From Novosphingobium aerophilum (lineage in GTDB: Bacteria; Pseudomonadota; Alphaproteobacteria; Sphingomonadales; Sphingomonadaceae), in NCBI RefSeq assembly GCF_014230305.1, contig NZ_JACLAU010000001.1:420049-484048 (forward strand): a stretch of 64,000 nucleotides of DNA, written 5' to 3'. The notes under the pieces are model-generated. The model had not been told where the DNA came from. It made no database searches and saw only the letters and a program-made list of their open reading frames with translations. A program made the position numbers and the translations under genes. Positions within the stretch are counted from its first letter, which is position 1. Every line of letters begins with the position of its first letter. Positions 46,166 to 54,086 of the stretch are shown here, piece after piece.

Positions 46166-46215
46166 CATCCGATAGAGGCCACATGACGAATCATGAGGCA
46201 TAGCGGAGCGCGAGC

Positions 46216-46461
46216 ATGACTGTGCAAGTGACCATCACGCCCAATGGCCGGATGAGCCTGCCCGCCGATATCCGCAAGCGCCTGGGCCTTGCTGGAGGTG
46301 GTGCCTTGCTGGTCGAAGAGACACCGGATGGTGTGATCCTGCGCACCGTTGCGCAGTCGATCGCCCATGCTCAGGCGCTGGCGAGACACTACACTGGCGA
46401 CATGCCAGAAGCCTCCGTCGATGCTTTTCTCTCGCGCCGTCGTGAGGACTCTGGCGAATGA
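46216..46461 (+). CDS. vapB: AbrB/MazE-fold antitoxin VapB
   Basis: This 81-residue protein has the swapped-hairpin AbrB/SpoVT domain VTITPNGRMSLPADIRKRLGLAGGGALLVEETPDGVILRTV, which binds DNA, and a flexible C-terminal part (MPEASVDAFLSRRREDSGE) that would wrap the toxin. It overlaps vapC by 4 bp (ATGA), the normal VapBC arrangement. The antitoxin neutralises VapC and represses the operon. Confidence 0.92.
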   Translation: MTVQVTITPNGRMSLPADIRKRLGLAGGGALLVEETPDGVILRTVAQSIAHAQALARHYTGDMPEASVDAFLSRRREDSGE

Positions 46462-46847
46462 GCGACGTGGTCCTCGATGCCTCGGCGCTCCTTGCTCTGT
46501 TGAGGGATGAGCCGGGCGCTGCAAAGGTCGCCGAAGCCATTGCCGAGGCACGCATGTCGAGCGTGAACTATGCAGAGGTGGTGAGCCATTTCATTCACGC
46601 TGGCATGCCCGCCGACCAGGTCGACGCGATGCTTCGCCCTCTGCCCGTCACGATCGTCGAAGCTGATCAGGCCTTGGCGACGATTGCGGGGCGACTGCGT
46701 GCGGTGACGGCGGAGGCGGGACTTTCGCTTGGTGACCGGTTTTGCCTGGCACTGGCGCGGCGTGACGGATTGCCAGCGCTCACCGCGGACAAGCAGTGGC
46801 GCGCCGTAGCCGATGTTGCAGGCGTCACCGTTTCCGTAATCCGCTGA
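46458..46847 (+). CDS. vapC: PIN-domain ribonuclease toxin VapC
   Basis: This 129-residue PIN domain has the acidic active site complete: VVLDASALLALLRDEPGA (first Asp), SSVNYAEVVSHF (Glu), SLGDRFCLALARRDGLPALTADKQW (two further Asp). Such toxins cut tRNA or rRNA and arrest growth unless held by VapB. The pair looks functional and probably stabilises the island or a former plasmid. Confidence 0.93.
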   Translation: MSDVVLDASALLALLRDEPGAAKVAEAIAEARMSSVNYAEVVSHFIHAGMPADQVDAMLRPLPVTIVEADQALATIAGRLRAVTAEAGLSLGDRFCLALARRDGLPALTADKQWRAVADVAGVTVSVIR

Positions 46848-46997
46848 GTTGGCATTACGCCTGCCTGGGGCGGGACTCAAAGGGGGCCCTAAGGCCTGTT
46901 TCGCGCCATGGCGCGACAGGACCTGTTCAGCACCAGTCGGCGCGTGAGTCAGCCATCAGGTGAGCCAGGTGGGCAAGCATGGAGTGCCTGGTGGAGA

Positions 46998-47026
46998 GGG
47001 TACACCCAACACGGTGCCCGTGAGGC
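46998..47026 (-). repeat. 29-bp inverted repeat, right of vapBC
   Basis: Complement of 45934-45962 with three transitions. A related but weaker motif (GGGGTACACC) lies at 49493-49520 downstream of the truncated vapB. Confidence 0.75.
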
Positions 47027-47066
47027 GCAAGCTGTTGACGAAATTGGATTAATCGGCCCGACCCCT

Positions 47067-47149
47067 TGTCAGACATCTGTCTGACAAAATTGATGAGTTC
47101 GGCAAGTATCTGGTGTTTAACAACAAAAGTGTCTGACAATTGTCTGACG
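47067..47149. promoter_or_regulatory. four phased TGTCWGACA sites
   Basis: TGTCAGACA (47067), TGTCTGACA (47078), TGTCTGACA (47130) and TGTCTGACG (47141) occur as two pairs, each with an 11-bp step, one helical turn. The first pair forms a 10-bp perfect inverted repeat with a 2-bp gap. Such spacing is typical of cooperative binding by a repressor, replication or partition protein. They lie upstream of the unknown gene at 47377. Confidence 0.7.
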
Positions 47150-47376
47150 CACCTCTGGAGCGGGTTATGTTGCCAGCCCGCAATCCCGAGGGCCTCCTGA
47201 CCCCTTGCGCCGCCTTTTTCCCACCGGGAACGGACCAGCATTGGGTCGACCGCAGGGCTGCGCGAGATGATCTTCCGTGATAGTGGGGCGCGTAATGTGG
47301 GGATCATCCATTGCCTGGACAGAGCATCGGCGACGACGAGATTTCCTGCGGCTCCGAATGTGTTCCAGCTGAACGC

Positions 47377-48330
47377 ATGGCGTCCCTTGTCGATCTGGGT
47401 GTAACCATTTCTGATGCCCTTCAGCTCGAAACCGCGCTGAGGAGTTTCCGCGCCGGCCTGACGCCGTTCGCCGTACTCGACCCTGTCGGCGAGGGGGAGG
47501 GGGCCTTCACTGCGACGATCGAACAAGCCAGCGTGACCATCACCCGCGCGGTGCGCAGCCTGCTGGCGAACCGCGCGGCCGAAGACCTGCGCGAGGCCCT
47601 GGCTCGGGTCGGGAGCATGCAGCAGGTCTATGGCCCGCCCGTCTACAAGTGGACCACTGACCGACGGCCGATCGAGTTCAGCCATATGCTCGGGCGCTCT
47701 GCATCCGCCCTGCTGAGTGACGAGGCCATCGGCGACTACGAGGCTCAGCTCGACCTGCTGCGCTACGATCTGGTGGACACGCGCTATGCTCTCCACCTCG
47801 AGACCGACCTCCTCCCGACCTACGCGCGGTGGCTGGGCAAGGGAGAGGCCAGCCTCCTGTCTGCGGGGGAGGGAAGTGCGGCGGCCATCGCCCTGCTGGC
47901 AGAGGACACCGCATCGTTGATGGTCTGGCGCATGCTGACAGTCCGCTGGTGCGAGGACCATGGGCTGTTTGCCGCCAGGTACATGACCGGTGTCGGCATC
48001 GAGCGGTTCTGGGAGTTCGCCGAATACTTCGGCAAGCCGACGCAGGAGCTGCTCCGCCAGAGCTACCGGCACGGCCAGGCGGTCTTCCCCCATGTCTTTG
48101 CGTCATCGCCACTCGATTGGGCCGTGGCCCACGATGATGCCGGGCTGTCGCATGCCTTGGAGCACACCACGTATCAGCTCTCGCGCTGGAACTTTGCGAC
48201 CCTCAGTGCTGGCATCCTCTGGGGCATCTGTGATCGGCAGCTGGGCGCGGGGGATCGGCTGGCCAGGATCCCGCAGATGGATCGCAGCGCTTTGACATGT
48301 CCGCCGAAAGCCGCCACCCCGCGCGCATAA
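47377..48330 (+). CDS. protein of unknown function (accessory island)
   Basis: This protein is 317 residues from ATG 47377, or 339 from a TTG at 47311 that has GGGGA upstream. It is soluble and helical, with MQQVYGPPVYKWTTDRRPIEFSHMLGRSASALL, DLVDTRYALHLETDLLPTYARWLGKGEASLL and WRMLTVRWCEDHGLFAARYMTG. I do not recognise a family. The phased repeats 47067-47149 lie in front of it, and its 3' end nearly touches the next gene, so the two may form an operon. Confidence 0.6.
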   Translation: MASLVDLGVTISDALQLETALRSFRAGLTPFAVLDPVGEGEGAFTATIEQASVTITRAVRSLLANRAAEDLREALARVGSMQQVYGPPVYKWTTDRRPIEFSHMLGRSASALLSDEAIGDYEAQLDLLRYDLVDTRYALHLETDLLPTYARWLGKGEASLLSAGEGSAAAIALLAEDTASLMVWRMLTVRWCEDHGLFAARYMTGVGIERFWEFAEYFGKPTQELLRQSYRHGQAVFPHVFASSPLDWAVAHDDAGLSHALEHTTYQLSRWNFATLSAGILWGICDRQLGAGDRLARIPQMDRSALTCPPKAATPRA

Positions 48331-48347
48331 CGCAGCAGGACCCGGAC

Positions 48348-48608
48348 ATGGACTTCGACGATCAGCTTCGACGCTACTTCGGGACCTCCGACCTCGAGGC
48401 CGTGACGGCTGATGCCTTGACCGCTGGCATCGAGAAGATGCGGGTCGACCTCGGGCTCGAACGGGACCGGCCGCGCCGCTTTGCCTTGTGGAGCCTGCTC
48501 TACATGCTGGGCGGGTCCCCCGACCTCGACATCGCCTTCAAGGATGAGGCCGACCAAGAGGCGGCGCGCGACTTCATGGACATGATCGACCGTGTCGGAC
48601 CGGAGTAG
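48348..48608 (+). CDS. small protein of unknown function
   Basis: This 86-residue acidic helical protein begins MDFDDQLRRYFGTSDLEAV and ends DEADQEAARDFMDMIDRVGPE. ATG 48348 follows CAGGA; an in-frame ATG at 48297 would overlap the upstream gene by 34 bp. It lies 17 bp after that gene. No family is recognised. Confidence 0.55.
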   Translation: MDFDDQLRRYFGTSDLEAVTADALTAGIEKMRVDLGLERDRPRRFALWSLLYMLGGSPDLDIAFKDEADQEAARDFMDMIDRVGPE

Positions 48609-48620
48609 CAAACAGGCCGA

Positions 48621-49016
48621 TCAGCCACTGAGCAAACGGGTCATGGCCGCGGTCATCTTGTCATTGAGCCTGATGTAGGTCCGGCGCCGGTCACTGGGAT
48701 CAGGGTAGCGCTCGATCAGTCCCTCGCTTTCCAAGAGCGCGATCCAGCGCAGCGCCGTGGTCGGCGGTACGTCAGCGGCAATGCACAGGCTGGTCACCGA
48801 TACCCTCTGCAATGCGATCCGCGCCGTGTAGAGGTCGAGCAGCATGTCCCAGGCGGGCTCCCCGAACAGGTTCGACAGCCCTCCAAGCACGGCGGCGCGC
48901 CGGCGGCGGAAGCGGTAGATCTTGTTCGCCAGCTCCGCTGCCGATCGTTCATCGGGCTGCGCGGTGTTCGACTGGGGCGTGCGGTCCGGAATGGTGAACT
49001 CAAACCGCAGCTTCAT
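48621..49016 (-). CDS. MarR-like winged-helix DNA-binding protein
   Basis: This 131-residue protein has a winged helix in VSVTSLCIAADVPPTTALRWIALLESEGLIERYPDPSDRRRTYIRLN, with the wing DxxDRRRTYI, after an Arg-rich FRRRRAAVL segment and GEPAWDMLLDLYTARIAL. Only the part from ATG 49016 is conserved-looking; the longer frame is spurious. It is convergent with the small gene at 48348 and could regulate island genes. Confidence 0.75.
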   Translation of the reverse strand: MKLRFEFTIPDRTPQSNTAQPDERSAAELANKIYRFRRRRAAVLGGLSNLFGEPAWDMLLDLYTARIALQRVSVTSLCIAADVPPTTALRWIALLESEGLIERYPDPSDRRRTYIRLNDKMTAAMTRLLSG

Positions 49017-49147
49017 GACCCCCACCGGCTCACATCCTTGCTCCGTCGGAAAGCCTAACGGGAAGCACGAGCAATGGGCACTCACCGCATAGGGTAGATG
49101 GGGCGCCGCCCAAGGTAGATCGGGCACATATGGCAGAAAACAGTCGA

Positions 49148-49176
49148 TGTGACATGTTCTAGCAAATGTGCCATAT
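49148..49176. promoter_or_regulatory. vapBC-type promoter element of the truncated vapB copy
   Basis: TGTGACATG and GCCATAT with 13-bp spacing, as at 46137-46165. Confidence 0.55.
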
Positions 49177-49226
49177 GACTCCATGAGAGCCATCAGACAA
49201 ATTTTAAGGCACGACGGAGCTCGATC

Positions 49227-49345
49227 ATGACCGTGCAAGTGACGATCACGCCCAACGGCCGGATGAGCCTGCCCGCCGATATCCGCAAGCGCCTCGGCCT
49301 CGCTGCCGGTGGCGCCCTGTTGGTCGAAGAAACGGACGACGGGGT
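49227..49345 (+). pseudogene. truncated second vapB copy
   Basis: The first 40 codons repeat VapB (MTVQVTITPNGRMSLPADIR...GALLVEETDDGV) almost residue for residue, with synonymous changes and one Gly-to-Ala change. After GV the sequence departs to unrelated DNA with no vapC. The match extends upstream through the promoter element. It is a duplicated TA locus that lost its 3' part; a shortened antitoxin could still be translated, but the toxin-wrapping end is missing. Confidence 0.82.
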
Positions 49346-50109
49346 GCCCGGTCTGCACGAGCCCGGCCCGGTTCGCGCTGACCCGTCGGCACTCGGCCAG
49401 CGCGCCAGAGGATGCGCACGGAACGACCGGCGGCGCGATGCTTCCCACCTCCAGGCACACGAAGCGGAACGATGGAAAGGGGTGCGGGGGAAGGGGTACA
49501 CCTGATGCACCAGGGGTGCCGATGCAAACCCGCAGATTTCGGCCATGGCGCGCTCTGGTCCAGACGTTGTGAACCGCTTGGACCATGGCTCGAGGCAAAG
49601 CCGATGCGGATCAAGAAGCTGAACAACAACTGGAATTCTGACAATTCGATGCGGATGTCAGTCGCGGGTGACTGGCCGGTGCATCGCCCGCTTCGGTCCG
49701 ATTTCAACAGTCGGGGCGAGCGGTTCGGCACTCCACCCGCTCGAATGAGAATGGGCGCGTTGAGGTGAGCTAGGCTTCGGTGCTGCCGCCCAAATGTCGG
49801 CCCTGGATGCAGGTTTGGCAGCCGCCGACTACGCTTCGTTGTTCAAGGTAGCCAACCTCTCGCCTGCTTGCTGCCGAAAGCGGTTACTGTCTTTTGCTAC
49901 TGGCGAAGTCAGAGGCTACCTGTCTGTCCTAGGCGATCAGCCGCCAGCCCTCGTTTCTGGTGGATTGCCGCTCCAACGCCTGAAACTGACCACTGGAGCA
50001 ACCGCGCTGTGGAGGCAGCTGAGTGCGATTTGGCTAAGCTCTTGCTCATCGTCACCCACTTGCGCCAAACGCGAGATCCGATGGCGCTGGTGCCCTTAGG
50101 AAAAGGCAT
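49346..50109. other. 764-bp region without a recognised gene
   Basis: Reading frames here are short and have no family resemblance. A GGGGTACACC motif related to the repeats around vapBC lies at 49493-49520. The composition is less GC-rich than the neighbouring catabolic genes. It marks the edge of the island before lysR. Confidence 0.5.
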
Positions 50110-51018
50110 ATGGCCCGCACTCCAAGCATGACCAGTCTCAGGCTGTTTCTGCAGGTCGCTCGCACCTGCAGCTTCAGCGAAACAGCCCGCCTTGCGAACC
50201 TGTCTCAGCCGGCTCTCAGCAGAACGATCAAGCTGCTTGAGGAAGACCTCAACGTTCGGCTGTTCGATCGCAATTCCCGCAACGTGATGCTCACGGCGGC
50301 AGGGGCTGCACTGGTGCCGATCGTCGAACGGCTTACCGCCGATTTTGACCTGGCCTTCCGCGAGCTTGACCAGACATTCAGTGGGGAACGTGGCCGCGTG
50401 GTCATCGGTGCACTGCCCTCGGTCGCAGCTGAATTCCTGCCGCGGGCGATCGCCAAGTTTATGAGCGGACGGTCCCAGGTCGAAGTCATCATCCGGGAGA
50501 ACCTGACCGGCGGCCTGTTGCAGAACCTGCAGGATCGGTCGATCGATCTGTCCATTACCATTCCCCCCGCCGCCAACACGGCGATCCGTTTCGAGCCGAT
50601 GTTCGAAGACGACTATGTCCTGGTGTGCCGGCCAGAGGATGCGGACGACATCGCCGATCCGGCACCCTGGTCGGAGTTCGAGCGACGGCCCTTCATCGCC
50701 ATGGAACCACGCAGCAGCGTCAGGATGATGACCGACAGCATCTTCACTTCGACGGGCCTCCAGGCGAGTCCGCGCTTCGAGTGTGCGCAACTGGCGACGG
50801 TTGGCGGTCTGATTGGCGAAGGCCTTGGCGTATCCTTGCTTCCCCGCAGCACCTTGCCCCTGATGGCGGTTGGCAAGCCCATGGCCTGGCGCAACACCGA
50901 ACCGCCCGTCGCATCACGCACGATCGGGATCTGCACCCTGGCCGACCGAACCCTGGCGCCGGCCGCAGAGGCGTTCCGGCGATTGCTGCTGAGCGCCGCG
51001 GTCGATGCAAAATTCTGA
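50110..51018 (+). CDS. LysR family transcriptional regulator
   Basis: This 302-residue protein has the LysR helix-turn-helix (LRLFLQVARTCSFSETARLANLSQPALSRTIKLLEEDLNVRLFDRNSR) and a two-lobed effector domain (RVVIGALPSVAAEFLP, DLSITIPP, GEGLGVSLLPRS). It lies directly before the CitMHS-AtuA operon on the same strand, and the repeated 16-bp site at 51015-51030 overlaps its stop codon. It is the likely activator of that operon and perhaps of the TBDR at 56262. Confidence 0.9.
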   Translation: MARTPSMTSLRLFLQVARTCSFSETARLANLSQPALSRTIKLLEEDLNVRLFDRNSRNVMLTAAGAALVPIVERLTADFDLAFRELDQTFSGERGRVVIGALPSVAAEFLPRAIAKFMSGRSQVEVIIRENLTGGLLQNLQDRSIDLSITIPPAANTAIRFEPMFEDDYVLVCRPEDADDIADPAPWSEFERRPFIAMEPRSSVRMMTDSIFTSTGLQASPRFECAQLATVGGLIGEGLGVSLLPRSTLPLMAVGKPMAWRNTEPPVASRTIGICTLADRTLAPAAEAFRRLLLSAAVDAKF

Positions 51019-51030
51019 TCAATCGATCAG
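51015..51030. promoter_or_regulatory. 16-bp regulatory site upstream of the CitMHS-AtuA operon
   Basis: CTGATCAATCGATCAG has 6-bp inverted arms (CTGATC/GATCAG). The identical 16 bp occur at 56091-56106 before the TBDR gene. The centre is 86 bp before the CitMHS start. LysR proteins bind such dyads. Confidence 0.7.
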
Positions 51031-51107
51031 GTAAGTCTAATTGTTGGATCGATGCACTTGCGGCATGAACGGGCTCGGCGCCGGTCAGGTGGGGGGAGTT
51101 GGGTAAC

Positions 51108-52430
51108 ATGCTGGTCGTGGTTGCTTCGGCAACGCTGGTGCTCCTGCTCGCGGCAATCCTGTCGAACCGTGTCTCACCCGTCGTCGCACTGATCCTCATC
51201 CCGGCCCTTGCCGCACTAACGCTGGGCGAGGCGAGTGCCATGCCGGGCTATGTCATCAAGGGGATCGGTCAGATTGCGCCGATCGCCGGCATGTTCGTGT
51301 TCGCCATCCTGTTCTTCGGGATCATGACGGACGTCGGGCTGTTGGCTCCGCTGGTTGGTGCCATTCTGACATTCGTCGGGCGCCGGCCCGAACGCATTAC
51401 CCTGGGGACGGCCGCCTTGGCGCTGCTGATCCATCTCGATGGGTCGGGCGCGGTCTGCTTCCTTGTTACCATCCCGGCACTGCGTCCGATTTACGACGAA
51501 CTGGGCATGGATCGGCGCGTGCTGGCCTGCACCGCCTCGATGGCCGCCGGCGTCAACTTCCTCCCCTGGACAGGACCCACGGTGCGCGCTGCCGCCTCGC
51601 TCAAGCTGACCGTGACCGAGATCTTCACCCCGCTGATCGGGGTCCAGAGCGTAGGGTTGGTCTTCGTCTTCGCCGCTTCATGGTACCTCGGCCTGCGCGA
51701 GCGGCGCCGGCTCGGCCTACGGCCCCTTGCCTCCGCCGCCCATGAGCTGGACGATGGTGGCACGGCCTCAGCCCCGGCCAGCGCTGACGCGGGCCATGGC
51801 GCAGGCCTTGTCCGGCCGCGCCTGCTCCCGCTGAACCTGCTGCTCACCCTCGTGGTCGTCGCGCTGATGGTCAGCGGACTCGCCGAGCCGGTCGTGGTAT
51901 TCATGCTCGGCACGGCGCTCGCCCTGGTCATCAACTTTCCCGATCCCGCAGCCCAGCGTGCGCGTATCGAGGCCCATGCGCCCACCGCGATGCTGATGGT
52001 CAGCGTGCTGGTGGCCGCAGGCGCCTTCACCGGCATCCTCAATGGCACGGGCATGATCAAGGCCCTCGCGGTCGCCAGCACGGCCCTCGTTCCGACCGGG
52101 CTTGGTCCTCACATCCCGGTCCTGCTCGCATTTCTGGCCATGCCGCTCAGTCTCGCGTTCGATCCCGACAGCTTCTACTTCGGTGTCTTGCCGGTGGTCG
52201 CCGAGGTCTCCGGCCATTTCGGTGTCGCGCCGGTGAAGGTCGCTCAAGCCGCGCTGCTCGGTCAGATGACCACCGGGTTTCCTGTTAGCCCCCTGACACC
52301 TGCCACCTTCCTGGTCGCCGGACTCAGCGGAATAGAACTCGGCGCGCATCAGCGCTTCTCGATCCCTTGGCTCTTTGGAGTATCGCTGGTCATGACCGCA
52401 GCTGCAGTCCTCATGGGGGTGCTCGCGTGA
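51108..52430 (+). CDS. CitMHS-type metal-citrate/proton symporter family transporter
   Basis: This 440-residue inner-membrane protein has about 12 helices and CitMHS hallmarks: IAPIAGMFVFAILFFGIMTDVGLLAPLV, ALLIHLDGSGAVCFLVTIPALRPIYD, GVNFLPWTGPTVRAAASL and LAFDPDSFYFGVLPVVAEV. It would import citrate-like or other di- and tricarboxylates. ATG 51108 follows GGGGGAG. The AtuA start (GTG 52427) overlaps its stop, so they are coupled. Confidence 0.87.
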   Translation: MLVVVASATLVLLLAAILSNRVSPVVALILIPALAALTLGEASAMPGYVIKGIGQIAPIAGMFVFAILFFGIMTDVGLLAPLVGAILTFVGRRPERITLGTAALALLIHLDGSGAVCFLVTIPALRPIYDELGMDRRVLACTASMAAGVNFLPWTGPTVRAAASLKLTVTEIFTPLIGVQSVGLVFVFAASWYLGLRERRRLGLRPLASAAHELDDGGTASAPASADAGHGAGLVRPRLLPLNLLLTLVVVALMVSGLAEPVVVFMLGTALALVINFPDPAAQRARIEAHAPTAMLMVSVLVAAGAFTGILNGTGMIKALAVASTALVPTGLGPHIPVLLAFLAMPLSLAFDPDSFYFGVLPVVAEVSGHFGVAPVKVAQAALLGQMTTGFPVSPLTPATFLVAGLSGIELGAHQRFSIPWLFGVSLVMTAAAVLMGVLA

Positions 52431-53770
52431 CCACGCGACCCATCCGGATAGGAGCTGGTGCGGGCTTCTCGGGCGACCGGATCGAGCCGGCCACCGCGCT
52501 GCTGGAGCATGCCGGACTTGATTATCTCGCGTTCGAATGCCTTGCCGAGCGGACCATCGGTCTCGCTCAGGCTGCGCGCCAGCTCGATCCCGATGGCGGT
52601 TACGACCCTCTGCTCGAAGCCCGGATGCGCGCGGCGCTGCCACTGGCCTCGCGCGGCGGCGTGCGGCTGATCAGCAACATGGGTGCGGCAAATCCCCTGG
52701 CTGCTGCCCGTGCGACCACCCGAATTGCCCGCGAGCTCGGCCTGTCCGGCTATCGTACCGCCGCTGTGGTCGGCGACGACGTGCTCGACCTGATCATGGC
52801 CCGGCCCTATCCGCTGATCGATCGCGAGGGGACGAGCTGTGACCTCGGCAGCGCCGTGGTATCCGCCAATGCCTACATGGGCGTTGGCGGGATCGTCGAT
52901 GCGCTGGCGCTTGGCGCCGATTGCGTGCTGACCGGCCGGGTCTGCGACCCGGCCCTGTTCCTCGCTCCGCTGGTGCATGCCTTCGGCTGGTCGCTCGATG
53001 ACTGGGATCGGTTGGGGCAGGGAACCATGGTCGGCCATCTGCTCGAATGCGCCGGGCAGCTGTGCGGAGGCTATTTCGCTGATCCGGGCGTCAAGGACGT
53101 TCCCGACCTGGCCAGGCTGGGCTTCCCGTTCGCCGAGGTCGATCAGGACGGCGGCGCGACCTTCGCCAAGCTGGAAGGCGCGGGTGGGCTGCTGACGGAA
53201 GCCACCTGCAAAGAGCAGCTGCTCTACGAGATTCTCGATCCCGCCGCCTATCTCCAGGCCGATGTGGTCGCCGACTTCACCGGTGCGCGCATTGCCCCCC
53301 TGGGTCCGGATCGGGTTCGGGTGGAGGGAGCACGTGGCCGGCCTTGCCCCGGCAGTCTCAAGGTCTCGATCTGCTACGAGGACGGCTTCAGCGGGGAAGG
53401 GCAGATTTCGTACGCCGGACCGGGCGCGGCCGAGCGCGGACGTCTGGCCCTCGACATCGTGCGCGAACGCCTGCGGATGGACGGCACCGACACGTCGGCC
53501 ATGCAATTCGACCTGATCGGGGTCGATTCCGTCGATCGTCGCAGTGATGACTCGAGCACAGCGCCGCGTGAGGTCCGTGTCCGTGTGGCAGGCCGTTCGG
53601 CTACGCTCGGCGGCGCCGAGCGGATCGGAGCCGAGGTGGAAGCGCTCTACACCAACGGTCCCATGGGGGGAGGCGGGGTCACGCGCTCCGCTCGCAAGGT
53701 TTTGGCTGTGGCATCGACGCTGATCGAGCGTCAACTCGTCCGCCCCCAGGTCATCATGGAGGTCGCCTGA
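52427..53770 (+). CDS. AtuA family protein (DUF1446)
   Basis: This 447-residue protein, started at GTG 52427, has the DUF1446 pattern: IRIGAGAGFSGDRIEPA, LDYLAFECLAERTIGLAQ, RLISNMGAANPLAA, SANAYMGVGGIVDALALGADCVLTGRVCDPALFLAPLVH and EATCKEQLLYEILDPAAYLQADVVADF. AtuA was named for acyclic terpene utilisation, but its relatives occur in many acid-catabolic clusters and the reaction is not defined. It pairs with the following small gene, which is its usual partner or C-terminal domain. Confidence 0.88.
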   Translation: MTTRPIRIGAGAGFSGDRIEPATALLEHAGLDYLAFECLAERTIGLAQAARQLDPDGGYDPLLEARMRAALPLASRGGVRLISNMGAANPLAAARATTRIARELGLSGYRTAAVVGDDVLDLIMARPYPLIDREGTSCDLGSAVVSANAYMGVGGIVDALALGADCVLTGRVCDPALFLAPLVHAFGWSLDDWDRLGQGTMVGHLLECAGQLCGGYFADPGVKDVPDLARLGFPFAEVDQDGGATFAKLEGAGGLLTEATCKEQLLYEILDPAAYLQADVVADFTGARIAPLGPDRVRVEGARGRPCPGSLKVSICYEDGFSGEGQISYAGPGAAERGRLALDIVRERLRMDGTDTSAMQFDLIGVDSVDRRSDDSSTAPREVRVRVAGRSATLGGAERIGAEVEALYTNGPMGGGGVTRSARKVLAVASTLIERQLVRPQVIMEVA

Positions 53771-53771
53771 C

Positions 53772-54086
53772 ATGATCCTTCGTGACATCGCCCACGTCCG
53801 CACGGGCGATAAAGGCAATACCGCTCAGATTGCCGTGTTCGCCCGAAGCCCCGAGGCTTATCCATTGCTGGTGCGGGCAATCACTGCCGGCCGGATCGCC
53901 GCGCATCTGCCCGCGCTGCCGATCGACAGTATCACGTGCTACGAATTGCCCGGACTCTGCGCCCTCAATTTCGTCATCGAAGGCGCACTTGCGGGCGGGG
54001 TCACGCGCTCGTTGGCGCTGGATCCACACGGCAAGACACTTGGCGCCCAGCTGCTGGACCTGCCGATCGAGGAGCCGGCGCAGTGA
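53772..54086 (+). CDS. AtuA-like ferredoxin-fold subunit
   Basis: This 104-residue protein (RDIAHVRTGDKGNTAQIAVFARSPEAYPLL, ALNFVIEGALAGGVTRSLALDPHGKTLGAQLLDLPI) matches the small domain that follows AtuA, either fused or as a separate gene. It starts 1 bp after atuA and overlaps the next gene by 1 bp (TGATG), so it is clearly in the same operon. Confidence 0.85.
   Translation: MILRDIAHVRTGDKGNTAQIAVFARSPEAYPLLVRAITAGRIAAHLPALPIDSITCYELPGLCALNFVIEGALAGGVTRSLALDPHGKTLGAQLLDLPIEEPAQ

Larger units (their letters stand above)
46848..47376. other. intergenic region with repeats, no supported gene
   Basis: It contains the inverted 29-bp repeat (46998-47026) and the TGTCWGACA sites (47067-47149). 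I found no gene here; a TTG at 47311 could extend the following gene. Confidence 0.5.

Noticed and set aside
48621..49598. Long version (325 codons) of the minus-strand regulator
   Set aside because: Codons upstream of 49016 run antisense through the duplicated vapB and repeat region and look non-coding; the winged-helix protein starts at 49016.
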